Source: an uncultured Polaribacter sp.
GTDB taxonomy: Bacteria; Bacteroidota; Bacteroidia; Flavobacteriales; Flavobacteriaceae
Assembly: GCA_937936695.1 (NCBI GenBank)
Contig: CALHCK010000196.1
Span: forward strand, 1 to 19,021
Direction: 5' to 3'
Length of the DNA stretch: 19,021 nt
Positions 1 through 9,115 of this stretch are shown here, piece after piece. Below the pieces are notes generated by a model. That model made no database searches and was not told the origin of the DNA. It saw only the letters and a program-made list of their open reading frames with translations. A program made the translations under genes and the position numbers. How positions within the stretch are numbered: position 1 is the first letter of the stretch; every line of letters begins with the position of its first letter.

Positions 1-1
1 A

Positions 2-2986
2 AAATTACTTTTTTGCTTATCCTTTTTTGTTACTGCAACAATAATGTCTCAGCAAAAAGTAAGAGGTAGTGTCTCAGACTCAACTACTGGAGACATGCTA
101 CCACAAGTTACAATACAAGTAAAAGGTACCTCTAAAGGTACCACTACAGATTTTGATGGTAATTATTCTATTTCAGTAAAATCTGATGCTGTTTTAATAT
201 TTAGCTTTTTAGGCTTTAAAACTAAAGAAGTAGCTGTTAATGGCAAATCTGTTTTAGATGTTAAATTATTAGAAGATACTAATAGTTTAGATGAGGTAGT
301 AGTAATTGGTTATGGATCTGCTAAAAAAAGTGATTTAACAGGTTCTGTTTCCTCAGTAAAATCTGAAGAAATTACAGCCTTTCCTGTTCTTGATGCACAA
401 CAAGCACTTCAAGGACGAGCTGCAGGTGTTTCGGTACAATCAAACAATGGAGGAGAACCTGGAACTCCTATAAATGTAACCATTAGAGGTAACACCTCTA
501 TCTCTGGAAGTAGTGCTGCATTAGTTGTGGTAGATGGCTTTGTAGGTGCTTCATACCCACAACCCGGAGATATTGCTTCTGTTGAAGTGTTAAAAGACGC
601 ATCTGCAACTGCAATCTACGGTTCTAGAGGTGCAAATGGTGTTATACTTATTACAACAAAAAAAGGAAAAGCAGGTAAAATGTCTGTAGAATTAAACACC
701 AATTATGCTGTTCAAAATACATCTAATAGATTAGATTTATTAAACGCTTCTCAATTTGCTGCTTACAATTCTGCTATTACCCCATCTTACGTACAAGGTC
801 CAGAAAATACAGATTGGCAAGACTTAATATATAGAGCAGGTCAAACCGTAAACCATCAATTGTCATTCTCAGGTGGTTCAGATAATATTAAGTTTTATGT
901 ATCAGGTAATTATTTTGATCAAGAGGGAGTTGTAATTAACTCTGGTTTCGAACGTTTTTCTTTTCTAAGTAATATTGATGCTCAAGTGAATAAAAAATTA
1001 AAATTAGGTTTTAATTCATTTGGAAGCAGAAGTACAAAAGATGGTGTTTCTACTCAAGCTAGTACAGGAGGTAGAGGAAGTGGAGATGTTATTTCTATAG
1101 CATATCGTTTTGCTCCAGATCTAGGTTTGTTTGATGCAAATGGAAACAATACTTTTAATTCTGTTGGAGATGATATAGACAATCCGTTTGCTGTTGCTAA
1201 TGAACGTGTAGACGAAACTGTTGAAGATATTTATAGAGCTAATTTTTTAGGAGAATATGAAATTATTGAAGGATTAAAATTTAAAACAACTTTTGGTTTT
1301 AGCTCTAGAAACCAAGTTAGAGGTCAATTTGCTCCTTCAACATTAACTACCACAGCTGGTAGTCAAGGAGGTATAGGTAGTATTAACAATTTAAAAAGTA
1401 ACACTATTTTAAGTGAAAACTATCTAACTTACACTAAAGAAATTGGTAATGGTAAAATAAACGCTTTAATAGGTGCTTCTTATCAAAAAGATAAAACATT
1501 TACCAATGCTACAGGAGCAGAAGGCTTTATAACCAACTCTACTTCTTATTTTAACCTTGGTAGTGCTGCTACCCCATTATTTTCTGACTCTAACTTCTTT
1601 GAACGAGAAATTCAATCTGTTTATGGTCGTATAAATTATGATTTTAATGATAAATACTTAATCACTTTAACAGGTCGTAGAGACGGTGCTTCTAATTTTG
1701 CTGCTAATAATAAATATGCATTTTTCCCTTCTGGAGCCTTCGGTTGGAAAATTTCTAATGAAGATTTCTTAAAAGATAGTGATGTTATTTCTAATTTAAA
1801 ATTAAGAGCTAGTTACGGTGCTTCAGGAAACCCATCGATTCCTAATTATAGATCTTTATCTACTTTAGAACCTATCTATTCTGCTGTAGGAGACCAGACT
1901 GTAAATGCTGTTGTACCAGGAAGACCAGCTAACCCAAACTTAAAGTGGGAAACTTCTTATCAAGCAAACATAGGTATAGATTTAGCTTTACTTCAAAACA
2001 GAATAAGTTTAAGTTTAGACTACTATAACATCAATACAAAAGATTTAATATTAGGTAATTCAGGAACTCCAGAATATACCGGTTTCTTAGAAACTGCCTT
2101 TTTAGACAATATTGGTGAAATGAATAACAAAGGTTTTGAAGTTGTACTATCTACAAAAAATATCAGAACAGACAACTTCTCATGGTCTACAGATTTTAAC
2201 TGGTCTAGAAACAGGAATACCATAATTAGACTAGCAGAAGAGGGTGAAGATTTTTTCTTAGCATCTGCAGCTCCAGGACATTTCTTACAAGATGAAACTC
2301 ATATTTTAAGAGAAGGAGAAGCAATAGGTCAATTTTTTGGTTATGAATATAGAGGTGTATACCAAGGAGGAGCACTGCCTGAAGGTACTGCTACTTTTAG
2401 TGGTGCAGAAGCTGGAGACGAATTATTTACAGATATAGATGGTAGTGGAGAAATTAACTCTAGCGATAGAAAAATAATTGGAGACCCTAACCAAGATTGG
2501 ATATTTGGTCTTAATAATACATTTAAATATAAAAACTTTGACTTAGGTATCTTTTTTCAGGGAGCTATTGGTGGAGATATTTACAGTTTTACATTATCTG
2601 AGTTAGCCTCTGGAGGATCTAATGCAACAACAGAAGCTTTAAATGCTTGGTCACCTACAAATACAGATACTAATGTGCCATCACCAAAATCAAGAGAAAA
2701 ACGTATAAGTTCTAGGTTTGTATACAATGGAAGTTATGTAAGAATGAAAAACATTTCTTTAGGTTACAATATACCCAAAGATGTTACTGAGAAATTAAAA
2801 ATGGATAACATTAGATTATCTGTAAGCGGTCAAAATTTATTGACTATTACAGATTACCCTGGTACAGATCCTGAAGTTAGTTATAGAGCTCAAGGGAGCC
2901 AAAACAGCAATGTAAATCAAGGTTTTGATTATGGTAATTACCCTAACATAGAATCTGTGACTGTTAGTGTAAACTTAAAGTTTTAA
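2..2986 (+). CDS. SusC/RagA-family TonB-dependent outer-membrane transporter (5' partial)
   Basis: This is the outer-membrane porin of a SusCD glycan importer, which takes up oligosaccharides using TonB energy. The frame is open back to the window edge. The codons before ATG 44 encode a hydrophobic stretch (KLLFLLILFCYCNN) that looks like the end of a signal peptide, so the real start is upstream and ATG 44 is internal. Counting from ATG 44, residues 5-75 form a carboxypeptidase-regulatory-like domain. Residues 83-88 (DEVVVI) resemble a TonB-box region. Residues 89-208 are the plug, including TIRGNTSISG and DASATAIYGSRGANGV. The rest is the beta-barrel, ending in Phe as outer-membrane proteins do. 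A DxDGSGEI calcium-loop-like segment lies near residue 797. The SusD gene follows after 17 bp. Family assignment is certain; the substrate is inferred only from the neighbours. Confidence 0.97.
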   Translation, partial: KLLFCLSFFVTATIMSQQKVRGSVSDSTTGDMLPQVTIQVKGTSKGTTTDFDGNYSISVKSDAVLIFSFLGFKTKEVAVNGKSVLDVKLLEDTNSLDEVVVIGYGSAKKSDLTGSVSSVKSEEITAFPVLDAQQALQGRAAGVSVQSNNGGEPGTPINVTIRGNTSISGSSAALVVVDGFVGASYPQPGDIASVEVLKDASATAIYGSRGANGVILITTKKGKAGKMSVELNTNYAVQNTSNRLDLLNASQFAAYNSAITPSYVQGPENTDWQDLIYRAGQTVNHQLSFSGGSDNIKFYVSGNYFDQEGVVINSGFERFSFLSNIDAQVNKKLKLGFNSFGSRSTKDGVSTQASTGGRGSGDVISIAYRFAPDLGLFDANGNNTFNSVGDDIDNPFAVANERVDETVEDIYRANFLGEYEIIEGLKFKTTFGFSSRNQVRGQFAPSTLTTTAGSQGGIGSINNLKSNTILSENYLTYTKEIGNGKINALIGASYQKDKTFTNATGAEGFITNSTSYFNLGSAATPLFSDSNFFEREIQSVYGRINYDFNDKYLITLTGRRDGASNFAANNKYAFFPSGAFGWKISNEDFLKDSDVISNLKLRASYGASGNPSIPNYRSLSTLEPIYSAVGDQTVNAVVPGRPANPNLKWETSYQANIGIDLALLQNRISLSLDYYNINTKDLILGNSGTPEYTGFLETAFLDNIGEMNNKGFEVVLSTKNIRTDNFSWSTDFNWSRNRNTIIRLAEEGEDFFLASAAPGHFLQDETHILREGEAIGQFFGYEYRGVYQGGALPEGTATFSGAEAGDELFTDIDGSGEINSSDRKIIGDPNQDWIFGLNNTFKYKNFDLGIFFQGAIGGDIYSFTLSELASGGSNATTEALNAWSPTNTDTNVPSPKSREKRISSRFVYNGSYVRMKNISLGYNIPKDVTEKLKMDNIRLSVSGQNLLTITDYPGTDPEVSYRAQGSQNSNVNQGFDYGNYPNIESVTVSVNLKF

Positions 2987-3003
2987 TATAAAAAGATATA
3001 AAG

Positions 3004-4512
3004 ATGAAAAAAATACAATACATATTCTTATTATTGGTATTACCATTTATAGGATGCTCAGATTTAGAAGAAGAACCTATTTCTATACTATCACCAAACG
3101 GCTTCTTTAAATCTGTAGAAGATGTTCAAACTACTATTAACGGTTCTTTTGGAAACATGGCTGAAGAAGCATTTTGGGGAAGAAAATTTTCTTTACCTTT
3201 ATTACTAAGAAGTGATATGGTGGGTATTGGAGACCAAGGTACCGCTGGACGACGTAAAGATCATGACAATTTTTCTGTAGCAGATGATAACGGAATGATA
3301 ACCGCTTTTTGGCCAAGATCTTACCAAATTATTGCAGGTGCAAACGAAGCAATTTTAGGAGGGAAATCATTAGATTTAAATGATGATAAAATAAACCCTG
3401 TAATAGCTCAAGCACATTTTATTAGAGCATATACTTATTTTCATTTAGTTAGGCTTTTTGGAGATATACCATATTTTACAACTCCTATTATAGATATAGC
3501 TGCATCAACTAATGTATCAAAAATGTCTAGAGATGAAGTTTATAATAATATTATATCGGACTTAACATTTGCTAAACAATGGTTACCAGACACGCAATCT
3601 TCTTCAGGTTTACCTACTAAAGCTACAGCATCAGGCTACCTAGCATTAGTACACTTAACATTAAATAATTTTAGAGAATCTTATAACGAAGCTAAGTTTG
3701 TTATTGATAATGAAGGTAGATTTGAATTAGAATTAGCTAGTGATTTTCAAGATTTGTTTGATGCTACAAAACAAAGTGGTTTAAAAGAAGTTTTATTTTC
3801 AATAGATTTTAATGGATTTAGAAGAGGTAACTATGGGCAAGATTATATGCCTGCACTTACTGGTATTCGTGCAAATGAGTTTGGAGATATTGGTGGTGGA
3901 TGGTCTGTGGCTGTACCTAACATAGAAGTTTATAACCGTTGGGATGATAGAGATTACAGAAAATCTGTAAGTTTAGATACTATAGGAATTTTTGATGGAG
4001 TTGAAGATACTTTTGTTAACTTCCCTACTTATGACGCCAGAAATATAGCAAGCCCATATATTGCTAAATACACCAGAATTACTGGTAATACATCTAATGG
4101 TAATGGTCGTGGATCTGAACATAATTATGCACAGTTACGTTATGCTGAAATTTTATTAGTGGCTGCAGAAGCTTTAAATGAAGTTTCTCCTGGTTCTGCA
4201 GAAGCGCATGGATATGTAAACAGGGTAAGAGCTAGAGCTAGAAACAATGGTTCTGTATTTCCTGAAGATGTTTCAGGATTGTCTCAAGATGCTTTTAGAA
4301 CAATGGTTTTAGAAGAACGTAAATGGGAACTTGCCTTTGAATTTAAAAGATGGTATGATATTGCTAGAAGAGAATTAGGACCAGAAGTTTTTGGACCAAA
4401 CGGAATGGAACAAAGACCAAATTTCTCTGCTGCTAGAGATTATTTATACCCTCTTCCTGCAGATGAATTAGCAAGAAATCCTAATTTACAACCAAATAAC
4501 CCTGGTTATTAA
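3004..4512 (+). CDS. SusD/RagB-family glycan-binding outer-membrane lipoprotein
   Basis: This is the surface lipoprotein that caps the SusC porin and binds oligosaccharide. The N-terminus MKKIQYIFLLLVLPFIGC is a lipoprotein signal peptide with the lipidated Cys at residue 18. The acidic SDLEEE that follows resembles the surface-export signal of Bacteroidota lipoproteins. The TPR-like SusD core is visible at about residues 137-160 (AHFIRAYTYFHLVRLFGDIP). The C-terminal half carries RYAEILLVAAEAL, ERKWELAFEFKRWYDIAR and the usual ending LYPLPADEL...NPGY. At 502 residues it has normal family length. It sits 17 bp after the SusC gene and 12 bp before the GH88 gene, so it is part of one operon. 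Confidence 0.97.
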   Translation: MKKIQYIFLLLVLPFIGCSDLEEEPISILSPNGFFKSVEDVQTTINGSFGNMAEEAFWGRKFSLPLLLRSDMVGIGDQGTAGRRKDHDNFSVADDNGMITAFWPRSYQIIAGANEAILGGKSLDLNDDKINPVIAQAHFIRAYTYFHLVRLFGDIPYFTTPIIDIAASTNVSKMSRDEVYNNIISDLTFAKQWLPDTQSSSGLPTKATASGYLALVHLTLNNFRESYNEAKFVIDNEGRFELELASDFQDLFDATKQSGLKEVLFSIDFNGFRRGNYGQDYMPALTGIRANEFGDIGGGWSVAVPNIEVYNRWDDRDYRKSVSLDTIGIFDGVEDTFVNFPTYDARNIASPYIAKYTRITGNTSNGNGRGSEHNYAQLRYAEILLVAAEALNEVSPGSAEAHGYVNRVRARARNNGSVFPEDVSGLSQDAFRTMVLEERKWELAFEFKRWYDIARRELGPEVFGPNGMEQRPNFSAARDYLYPLPADELARNPNLQPNNPGY

Positions 4513-4524
4513 TACCTACATTAG

Positions 4525-5730
4525 ATGTTAAAATCAACTATCTACATGTTATTTATTGGGTTTGCAATTCTACTTACGAGTTGCAAACCTAATAATAACA
4601 AAGTCCCTGAAAAAGAAAAAAAATCAATTGATAATCTACTTACTGAAAGATATCAAAATTTGCTACACTACCCTATTGACTCTCTTGCTTTTCCTAGAAG
4701 TTACAACCCTACAGTTAAAACTATAAAAAAAGTACCTTCTAAAGATTGGACAAGTGGTTTTTATGCTGGAAATCTGTGGCAGATATATGCATTAACTAAA
4801 AATACAGCATATAAAACTGCTGCAAAAAAATGGACTCGTTTTATTGAAAAAGAAAAATTAAACGATAAAACACATGACATGGGCTTTAAAGTTTACAATA
4901 GCTTTGGCCAAGGATTAAAATATGACAACAATAAAAACTATGAAGAGATTATTATAAAAAGTGCGCAAACATTAAGTTCTCGTTTTAATAAAAAAATTGG
5001 AAGTATTCGTTCTTGGGATTTTAATAAGCATAAATGGAAATTTCCTGTTATTATAGATAATATGATGAACTTAGAATTGCTTTTTGAAGCTACTAAAATA
5101 TCTAAAGACAGTAGTTTTCATAAAATAGCTATACAACATGCAAATACAACTCTAAAAAATCATTTTAGACCTAACAATAGCACTTGGCATGTATTAGATT
5201 ACAACCCTGAGACAACAAACGTAAGAATGAAAGTTACGCACCAAGGTATTCATGATAATTCTTCTTGGGCACGCGGACAAGGTTGGGCTATATATGGTTT
5301 TACAATGGCATATAGGTATACAAAAGACATAAAATATTTACAACAAGCACAAGCAACGGCTGCTTTTTTCTTAAACCATAAAAATTTACCAGAAGATGGA
5401 ATTCCGTATTGGGATTTTGACGCACCAAATATTCCTAATGAGCCAAGAGATGTTTCTGCAGGAGCAATTGTAGCCTCAGCATTAGTAGAACTATACAGCT
5501 ATACTAACAATAAAAAACACATAGATTACAGTAAAAAAGTGATTCATTCTCTAAAATCTAAAAATTATATTCTAGACGCATCAACTAAAGTTCCTTTTAT
5601 ACTAAATCATAGTTCAGGTGATTGGTCTAAAAGAGCAGAAATGGACGAACCTATTGTTTATGGTGATTATTATTTCTTGGAAACTTTAATTAGATTAAAA
5701 AAATTAAGAGACACTACAGGACAAAATTAA
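4525..5730 (+). CDS. GH88 unsaturated glucuronyl hydrolase, lipoprotein
   Basis: GH88 enzymes remove 4,5-unsaturated uronic acid from the non-reducing end of oligosaccharides made by polysaccharide lyases, by hydrating the double bond. The N-terminus is a lipoprotein signal with lipobox LLTSC (Cys 20), so the enzyme is membrane anchored, probably facing the periplasm. The (alpha/alpha)6-barrel motifs are clear: WTSGFYAGNLW at 75-85, THDMGF at 116-121, IIDNMMNLELLFEA at 176-189 and HQGIHDNSSWARGQGW at 239-254. Asp118 (HDMGF) and Asp178 (DNMMNL) match the two conserved catalytic aspartates. At 401 residues it is complete. It lies between the SusD and GH2 genes, which ties it to the locus. GH105 is the main alternative, but the HDMGF and HQG motifs fit GH88 better. 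Confidence 0.93.
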   Translation: MLKSTIYMLFIGFAILLTSCKPNNNKVPEKEKKSIDNLLTERYQNLLHYPIDSLAFPRSYNPTVKTIKKVPSKDWTSGFYAGNLWQIYALTKNTAYKTAAKKWTRFIEKEKLNDKTHDMGFKVYNSFGQGLKYDNNKNYEEIIIKSAQTLSSRFNKKIGSIRSWDFNKHKWKFPVIIDNMMNLELLFEATKISKDSSFHKIAIQHANTTLKNHFRPNNSTWHVLDYNPETTNVRMKVTHQGIHDNSSWARGQGWAIYGFTMAYRYTKDIKYLQQAQATAAFFLNHKNLPEDGIPYWDFDAPNIPNEPRDVSAGAIVASALVELYSYTNNKKHIDYSKKVIHSLKSKNYILDASTKVPFILNHSSGDWSKRAEMDEPIVYGDYYFLETLIRLKKLRDTTGQN

Positions 5731-5742
5731 TTGCATACTATA

Positions 5743-5757
5743 TTACATTTGATGTAA
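5743..5757 (+). promoter_or_regulatory. Perfect dyad over a -7 promoter box, upstream of the GH2 gene
   Basis: The 41-bp gap before the GH2 gene contains TTACAT-TTG-ATGTAA, a perfect inverted repeat with 6-bp arms and a 3-bp spacer. It covers TACATTTG (5744-5751), a full match to the Bacteroidota -7 consensus TAnnTTTG. The start codon is 20 bp further on. The only upstream TTG (5731-5733) is 10 bp away, too close for a standard -33 element. It may be an internal promoter with an operator, or chance in AT-rich DNA. Confidence 0.35.
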
Positions 5758-5771
5758 AACCTGATTAAACT

Positions 5772-8195
5772 ATGAAATTTAAAACCACTAAAATATGTAT
5801 TTACCTTTTTCTTTGTTTGTTGATATACTCATGTAACTCAAAATCAAAAACTGAGTTTGAAACAGCAGGAAAAAGAACTAAAATTAATATCAATAAAAAT
5901 TGGTTGTATTTAGAAAACGATACGCAAACTATAGAAACTGCTTTAAGGTCTTCTAATTGGCAAAAAGTTGATATTCCCCACTCATGGAATAGTACAGATG
6001 CTACAGATATAACCCCTGGTTACAGAAGAAGTTCTGGATGGTATAAGAAAGAAATTGATATTACCCTAAAAGAAAATACCGTTTATGAAATTTATTTTGA
6101 AGGAGTTAATATTACCTCTTCTGTTTTTATGAACGGAAAAAAAGTAGGTGGGCATATTGGAGGCTATATTGGTTTTACTGTAGATATAACTAATGCCATT
6201 AAAAATGGAAAAAATGAAATTTTAGTTATTGCTGATAATGGTTACGATCCAGAAGTTATCCCTTCTCAGAAAAGTGATTTTTTTATTTTTGGAGGTATCA
6301 CCAGAGATGTTTGGTTACAAACCAAACCCAAAACACATTTAGCAAATTTAAAATATACAACACCTAAAGTTTCTTTAGAAAAAGCTAATTTTTCAGGTAC
6401 AGTATCTGTTTTAAACGGGGTATCATCATCAAAAATAAAAGCTAGTTTAATAGATTTAAATGGAAAAATTATAGCTTCTGATGAGTTTTCTACGATAGAT
6501 AATACTGCCAAAATTATTTTTAATAACATTAAAAATCCATTGTTATGGGACACTGAAAAACCTAATTTGTATACTATTAAAGTTGCTTTATTAAATAAAA
6601 ATAACAAAACAATAGATGAAATTTCTGACAAAGTAGGTTTTAGATGGTTTGAATTTAAAGAACATGGAGCTTTCTTTTTAAACGGAAAAAGAGTATTACT
6701 AAGAGGTACACACAGACATGAAGAACACGCTGGTGTTGGTGCTGCTATGAGTAATAAACAACACAGAGCAGACATAGAGTTAATAAAAGAAATGGGAGCT
6801 AACTTTGTTCGATTAGCACATTATCCGCAAGATCCAGAAATATATAAAGCTTGCGATGAATTAGGAATACTTGTTTGGGATGAGTTGCCTTGGTGTAGAG
6901 GTGGTGTTGGTAATAATACCTGGAAAACCAACACAAAAAATATGTTAACTGAGATTATCAATCAAAATTACAATCACCCAAGTATTGTTATTTGGTCTTT
7001 AGGTAATGAAATGTACTGGTTACCTGATTTTGAGAATGGAGACGCTACTGATAAAATGAAATCTTTTTTAACCGACATAAATAATTTATCTCACAAATTA
7101 GACCCTACCAGAAAAACAGCTATTAGAAAGTATTATGAAGGTGCAAATATTGTAGATGTATTTTCACCATCTATATGGTCTGGTTGGTATTCTGGAAGTT
7201 ACAAGAGTTACCAAAAAGCAATTAATAAATATAAGAAAGAATATAAATCTTTTTTTCACGCAGAATATGGTGGTTCTAGCCATTTAGGACGTCATACAGA
7301 AAACCCAATTACTGGAGAAGGAAAAATACAATCTGATGGATGGGAAGAAGCAATTGTACAAACAGACGTTGCTAACATTGCTCAGATTGGAGATTGGAGT
7401 GAAAATTACATTGTAGATCTTTTTGATTGGCACTTACGAATTTCTGAAAACGACAGTACTTTTGTAGGTAATATACAATGGGCTTTTAAAGATTTTGGAA
7501 CTCCTTTAAGACCTGAAAATGCAATTCCGTACATGAATCAAAAAGGATTGGTAGATAGAGCGGGTAACCCTAAAGATGCTTTTTATGTTTTTAAAAGTTA
7601 TTGGGCTAAAAAACCTTTTACTTATATAGAATCGCATACTTGGACGGAACGACAGGGGCCTAAAAATTTAGCCAGAGATATTAGTGTTTACAGTAATTGC
7701 CCTGAAGTAGAACTTTATTTAAACGGAAAAAGTTTAGGCGTAAAAACAAGAGATACTAAAGAATTTCCGGCTGCAGGTTTAAATTGGAATTTACATTTTA
7801 AGAAAGGGAAAAATACATTAATTTCTATAGGAAAAACGGCAGATAAAAAAACAGTAACAGATACTCTTACTGTAAACTACAGATTTTCTAAAAATGGAAA
7901 AGCAAGAAAACTAGCTTTGTCTTATAATAAGTTAAAAAATGGTAATTATTTAGTTACTGCAATTGCTAAAGATGCAAATAATCTCCGTTGCTTAGATTAT
8001 GAAGAAAGAGTATACTTTCAATGTTTATCAGGTGGTACCACCATGAAAAGTTTAGGAACTCCAACAGGAAGTGAAGTAATTGAAATGGCTAACGGAAAAG
8101 CTTCTATAGAAGTAAAAAGAAATAATAAAAATAGCCCTTTAAAAATAATGGTTTTAAACCAAAACTTTAAAGGCTCTTATTTGGTAATAAAATAG
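5772..8195 (+). CDS. GH2-family beta-glycosidase, lipoprotein (beta-galactosidase/glucuronidase type)
   Basis: This retaining exo-glycosidase probably removes beta-linked galactose, glucuronate or a related sugar from imported oligosaccharides. The N-terminus is a lipoprotein signal with lipobox LLIYSC (Cys 21). The sugar-binding jelly roll spans about 35-185, an Ig-like domain about 190-290, and the TIM barrel about 293-620. The barrel has RGTHRHEEH (311-319) and NHPSIVIWSLGNE (401-413), with acid/base Glu413, and HAEYGG (496-501), with nucleophile Glu498. A DUF4982-like beta domain (about 636-705) and a final beta domain follow. At 807 residues it is complete. It is the last gene of the locus and is followed by a terminator. 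Exact sugar specificity cannot be read from the sequence. Confidence 0.94.
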   Translation: MKFKTTKICIYLFLCLLIYSCNSKSKTEFETAGKRTKININKNWLYLENDTQTIETALRSSNWQKVDIPHSWNSTDATDITPGYRRSSGWYKKEIDITLKENTVYEIYFEGVNITSSVFMNGKKVGGHIGGYIGFTVDITNAIKNGKNEILVIADNGYDPEVIPSQKSDFFIFGGITRDVWLQTKPKTHLANLKYTTPKVSLEKANFSGTVSVLNGVSSSKIKASLIDLNGKIIASDEFSTIDNTAKIIFNNIKNPLLWDTEKPNLYTIKVALLNKNNKTIDEISDKVGFRWFEFKEHGAFFLNGKRVLLRGTHRHEEHAGVGAAMSNKQHRADIELIKEMGANFVRLAHYPQDPEIYKACDELGILVWDELPWCRGGVGNNTWKTNTKNMLTEIINQNYNHPSIVIWSLGNEMYWLPDFENGDATDKMKSFLTDINNLSHKLDPTRKTAIRKYYEGANIVDVFSPSIWSGWYSGSYKSYQKAINKYKKEYKSFFHAEYGGSSHLGRHTENPITGEGKIQSDGWEEAIVQTDVANIAQIGDWSENYIVDLFDWHLRISENDSTFVGNIQWAFKDFGTPLRPENAIPYMNQKGLVDRAGNPKDAFYVFKSYWAKKPFTYIESHTWTERQGPKNLARDISVYSNCPEVELYLNGKSLGVKTRDTKEFPAAGLNWNLHFKKGKNTLISIGKTADKKTVTDTLTVNYRFSKNGKARKLALSYNKLKNGNYLVTAIAKDANNLRCLDYEERVYFQCLSGGTTMKSLGTPTGSEVIEMANGKASIEVKRNNKNSPLKIMVLNQNFKGSYLVIK

Positions 8196-8220
8196 TTTGT
8201 TTAGTTTTTTGTTAATTATG

Positions 8221-8258
8221 AAACTCTCGTTAAATTAAAGTAAACGAGAGTTTTTATT
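8221..8258 (+). terminator. Rho-independent terminator of the polysaccharide locus
   Basis: AAACTCTCGTT (8221-8231) pairs perfectly with AACGAGAGTTT (8243-8253) across an 11-nt loop. The stem is 11 bp and runs into a T-rich tract. It lies 25 bp after the GH2 stop and directly before the stop codon of the convergent crotonase gene. It has a good U-tract only for plus-strand transcription. Confidence 0.85.
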
Positions 8259-8259
8259 T

Positions 8260-8961
8260 TTAAATCCCTATTGAAAAATCTGCTTTTAAGTCTAAAGCTA
8301 TTGCCTTTTTTATGCTTTCTAAATGTAGTGCTCTAACTTTTAATTTTGTTTGTAAATGCGCTTTTTTATTTAAATTAGAAAACATTGTTGCTACCTCAAA
8401 AGCTTTTGATAACAAATCAGATTCAGGAACAACAAGATCTAAAAAACCAGCAGTAATTGCGTTTTTAGGAGCATACATTTCTGCATTATTTACACTTCTA
8501 TTTAAATATACATTAGATAAACGAGCATTTGCAATAGCAATACCTGCATTATGCATTGTCATACCAATTTGCACTTCATTTAAACCAATTTTAAAAGATC
8601 CTTCAACACCAATTCTATAATCTGCAGATAACAGTAAAAAAGCCCCTTTTGCTATTGCATGACCAGAACAAGCAATAATAATAGGTTGAGAAAAAGACAA
8701 CATTTTTAAAGATAATTGAGAGCCTTTTGTTACTAATTCTTTAGCCGACTCAGAAGAACTTGTCATCTCTTTTAAATCATATCCTGCTGAAAAAAAACCA
8801 GATTTACCTGTTATAATTACTACTTTATTTTCTTTTGAAGCTTTATCTAAACAATCATTTAAACCATCTATAACTAAGCTAGAAATTGCGTTTACTTTTC
8901 CGTTGTTAAGTGTAATAATTACATAATTTTCTGTTGATTGATATTTTACTATTGGCTCCAT
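8260..8961 (-). CDS. Crotonase-fold enoyl-CoA hydratase/isomerase family protein
   Basis: This is a cytoplasmic acyl-CoA enzyme of the crotonase superfamily, 233 residues, a little short for the family. The two segments forming the oxyanion hole are present: FFSAGYDLKEM (56-66) and SGHAIAKGAFLLLSADYRIG (99-118). Aligned to classical enoyl-CoA hydratase, the first catalytic Glu (Glu144 of the rat enzyme) is Phe108 here. The second (Glu164) is kept as Glu129 in GLNEVQIGM. One acidic residue with an intact oxyanion hole fits an isomerase or another crotonase reaction better than classical hydration, so the precise reaction is uncertain. The gene stands alone, starts at ATG and converges on the GH2 gene. 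No other beta-oxidation gene is nearby. Confidence 0.88.
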   Translation of the reverse strand: MEPIVKYQSTENYVIITLNNGKVNAISSLVIDGLNDCLDKASKENKVVIITGKSGFFSAGYDLKEMTSSSESAKELVTKGSQLSLKMLSFSQPIIIACSGHAIAKGAFLLLSADYRIGVEGSFKIGLNEVQIGMTMHNAGIAIANARLSNVYLNRSVNNAEMYAPKNAITAGFLDLVVPESDLLSKAFEVATMFSNLNKKAHLQTKLKVRALHLESIKKAIALDLKADFSIGI

Positions 8962-9059
8962 ATATTAAATTTTATAACAAGTTACAATAAATTTTTAAAT
9001 CAAATATTTTTGAAAGTTCTGATTGTTATCTGTAAAAACATTTTTGTATTTTATTTGTT

Positions 9060-9067
9060 TAAATTTG
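9060..9067 (+). promoter_or_regulatory. Candidate -7 promoter box for the CLC antiporter gene
   Basis: The 154-bp divergent gap 8962-9115 is strongly AT-rich. It contains TAAATTTG, a full TAnnTTTG match, 48 bp before the antiporter ATG. A TTTTTG run at 9041-9046 lies 13 bp upstream, closer than a typical -33 element, so the assignment is tentative. I found no fluoride-riboswitch-like sequence in this gap. Confidence 0.35.
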
Positions 9068-9115
9068 CCTTATATAATTAAGACAAACTATCTTCTTTTT
9101 TAAGAATTAAAAAGC

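Noticed and set aside
44..46. ATG 44 as the start of the SusC gene
   Set aside because: The frame is open upstream and encodes a signal-peptide-like hydrophobic run. A start at 44 would leave an outer-membrane protein without export signal.
6266..6775. A 169-codon minus-strand reading frame inside the GH2 gene
   Set aside because: It lies fully within a well-supported GH2 coding region, has no recognisable motif, and looks like an antisense shadow.
8962..9115. Fluoride riboswitch ahead of the CLC-F gene
   Set aside because: I looked for the GC-containing conserved core and pseudoknot-like arms of the crcB motif. The gap is nearly pure A/T with no matching segment.
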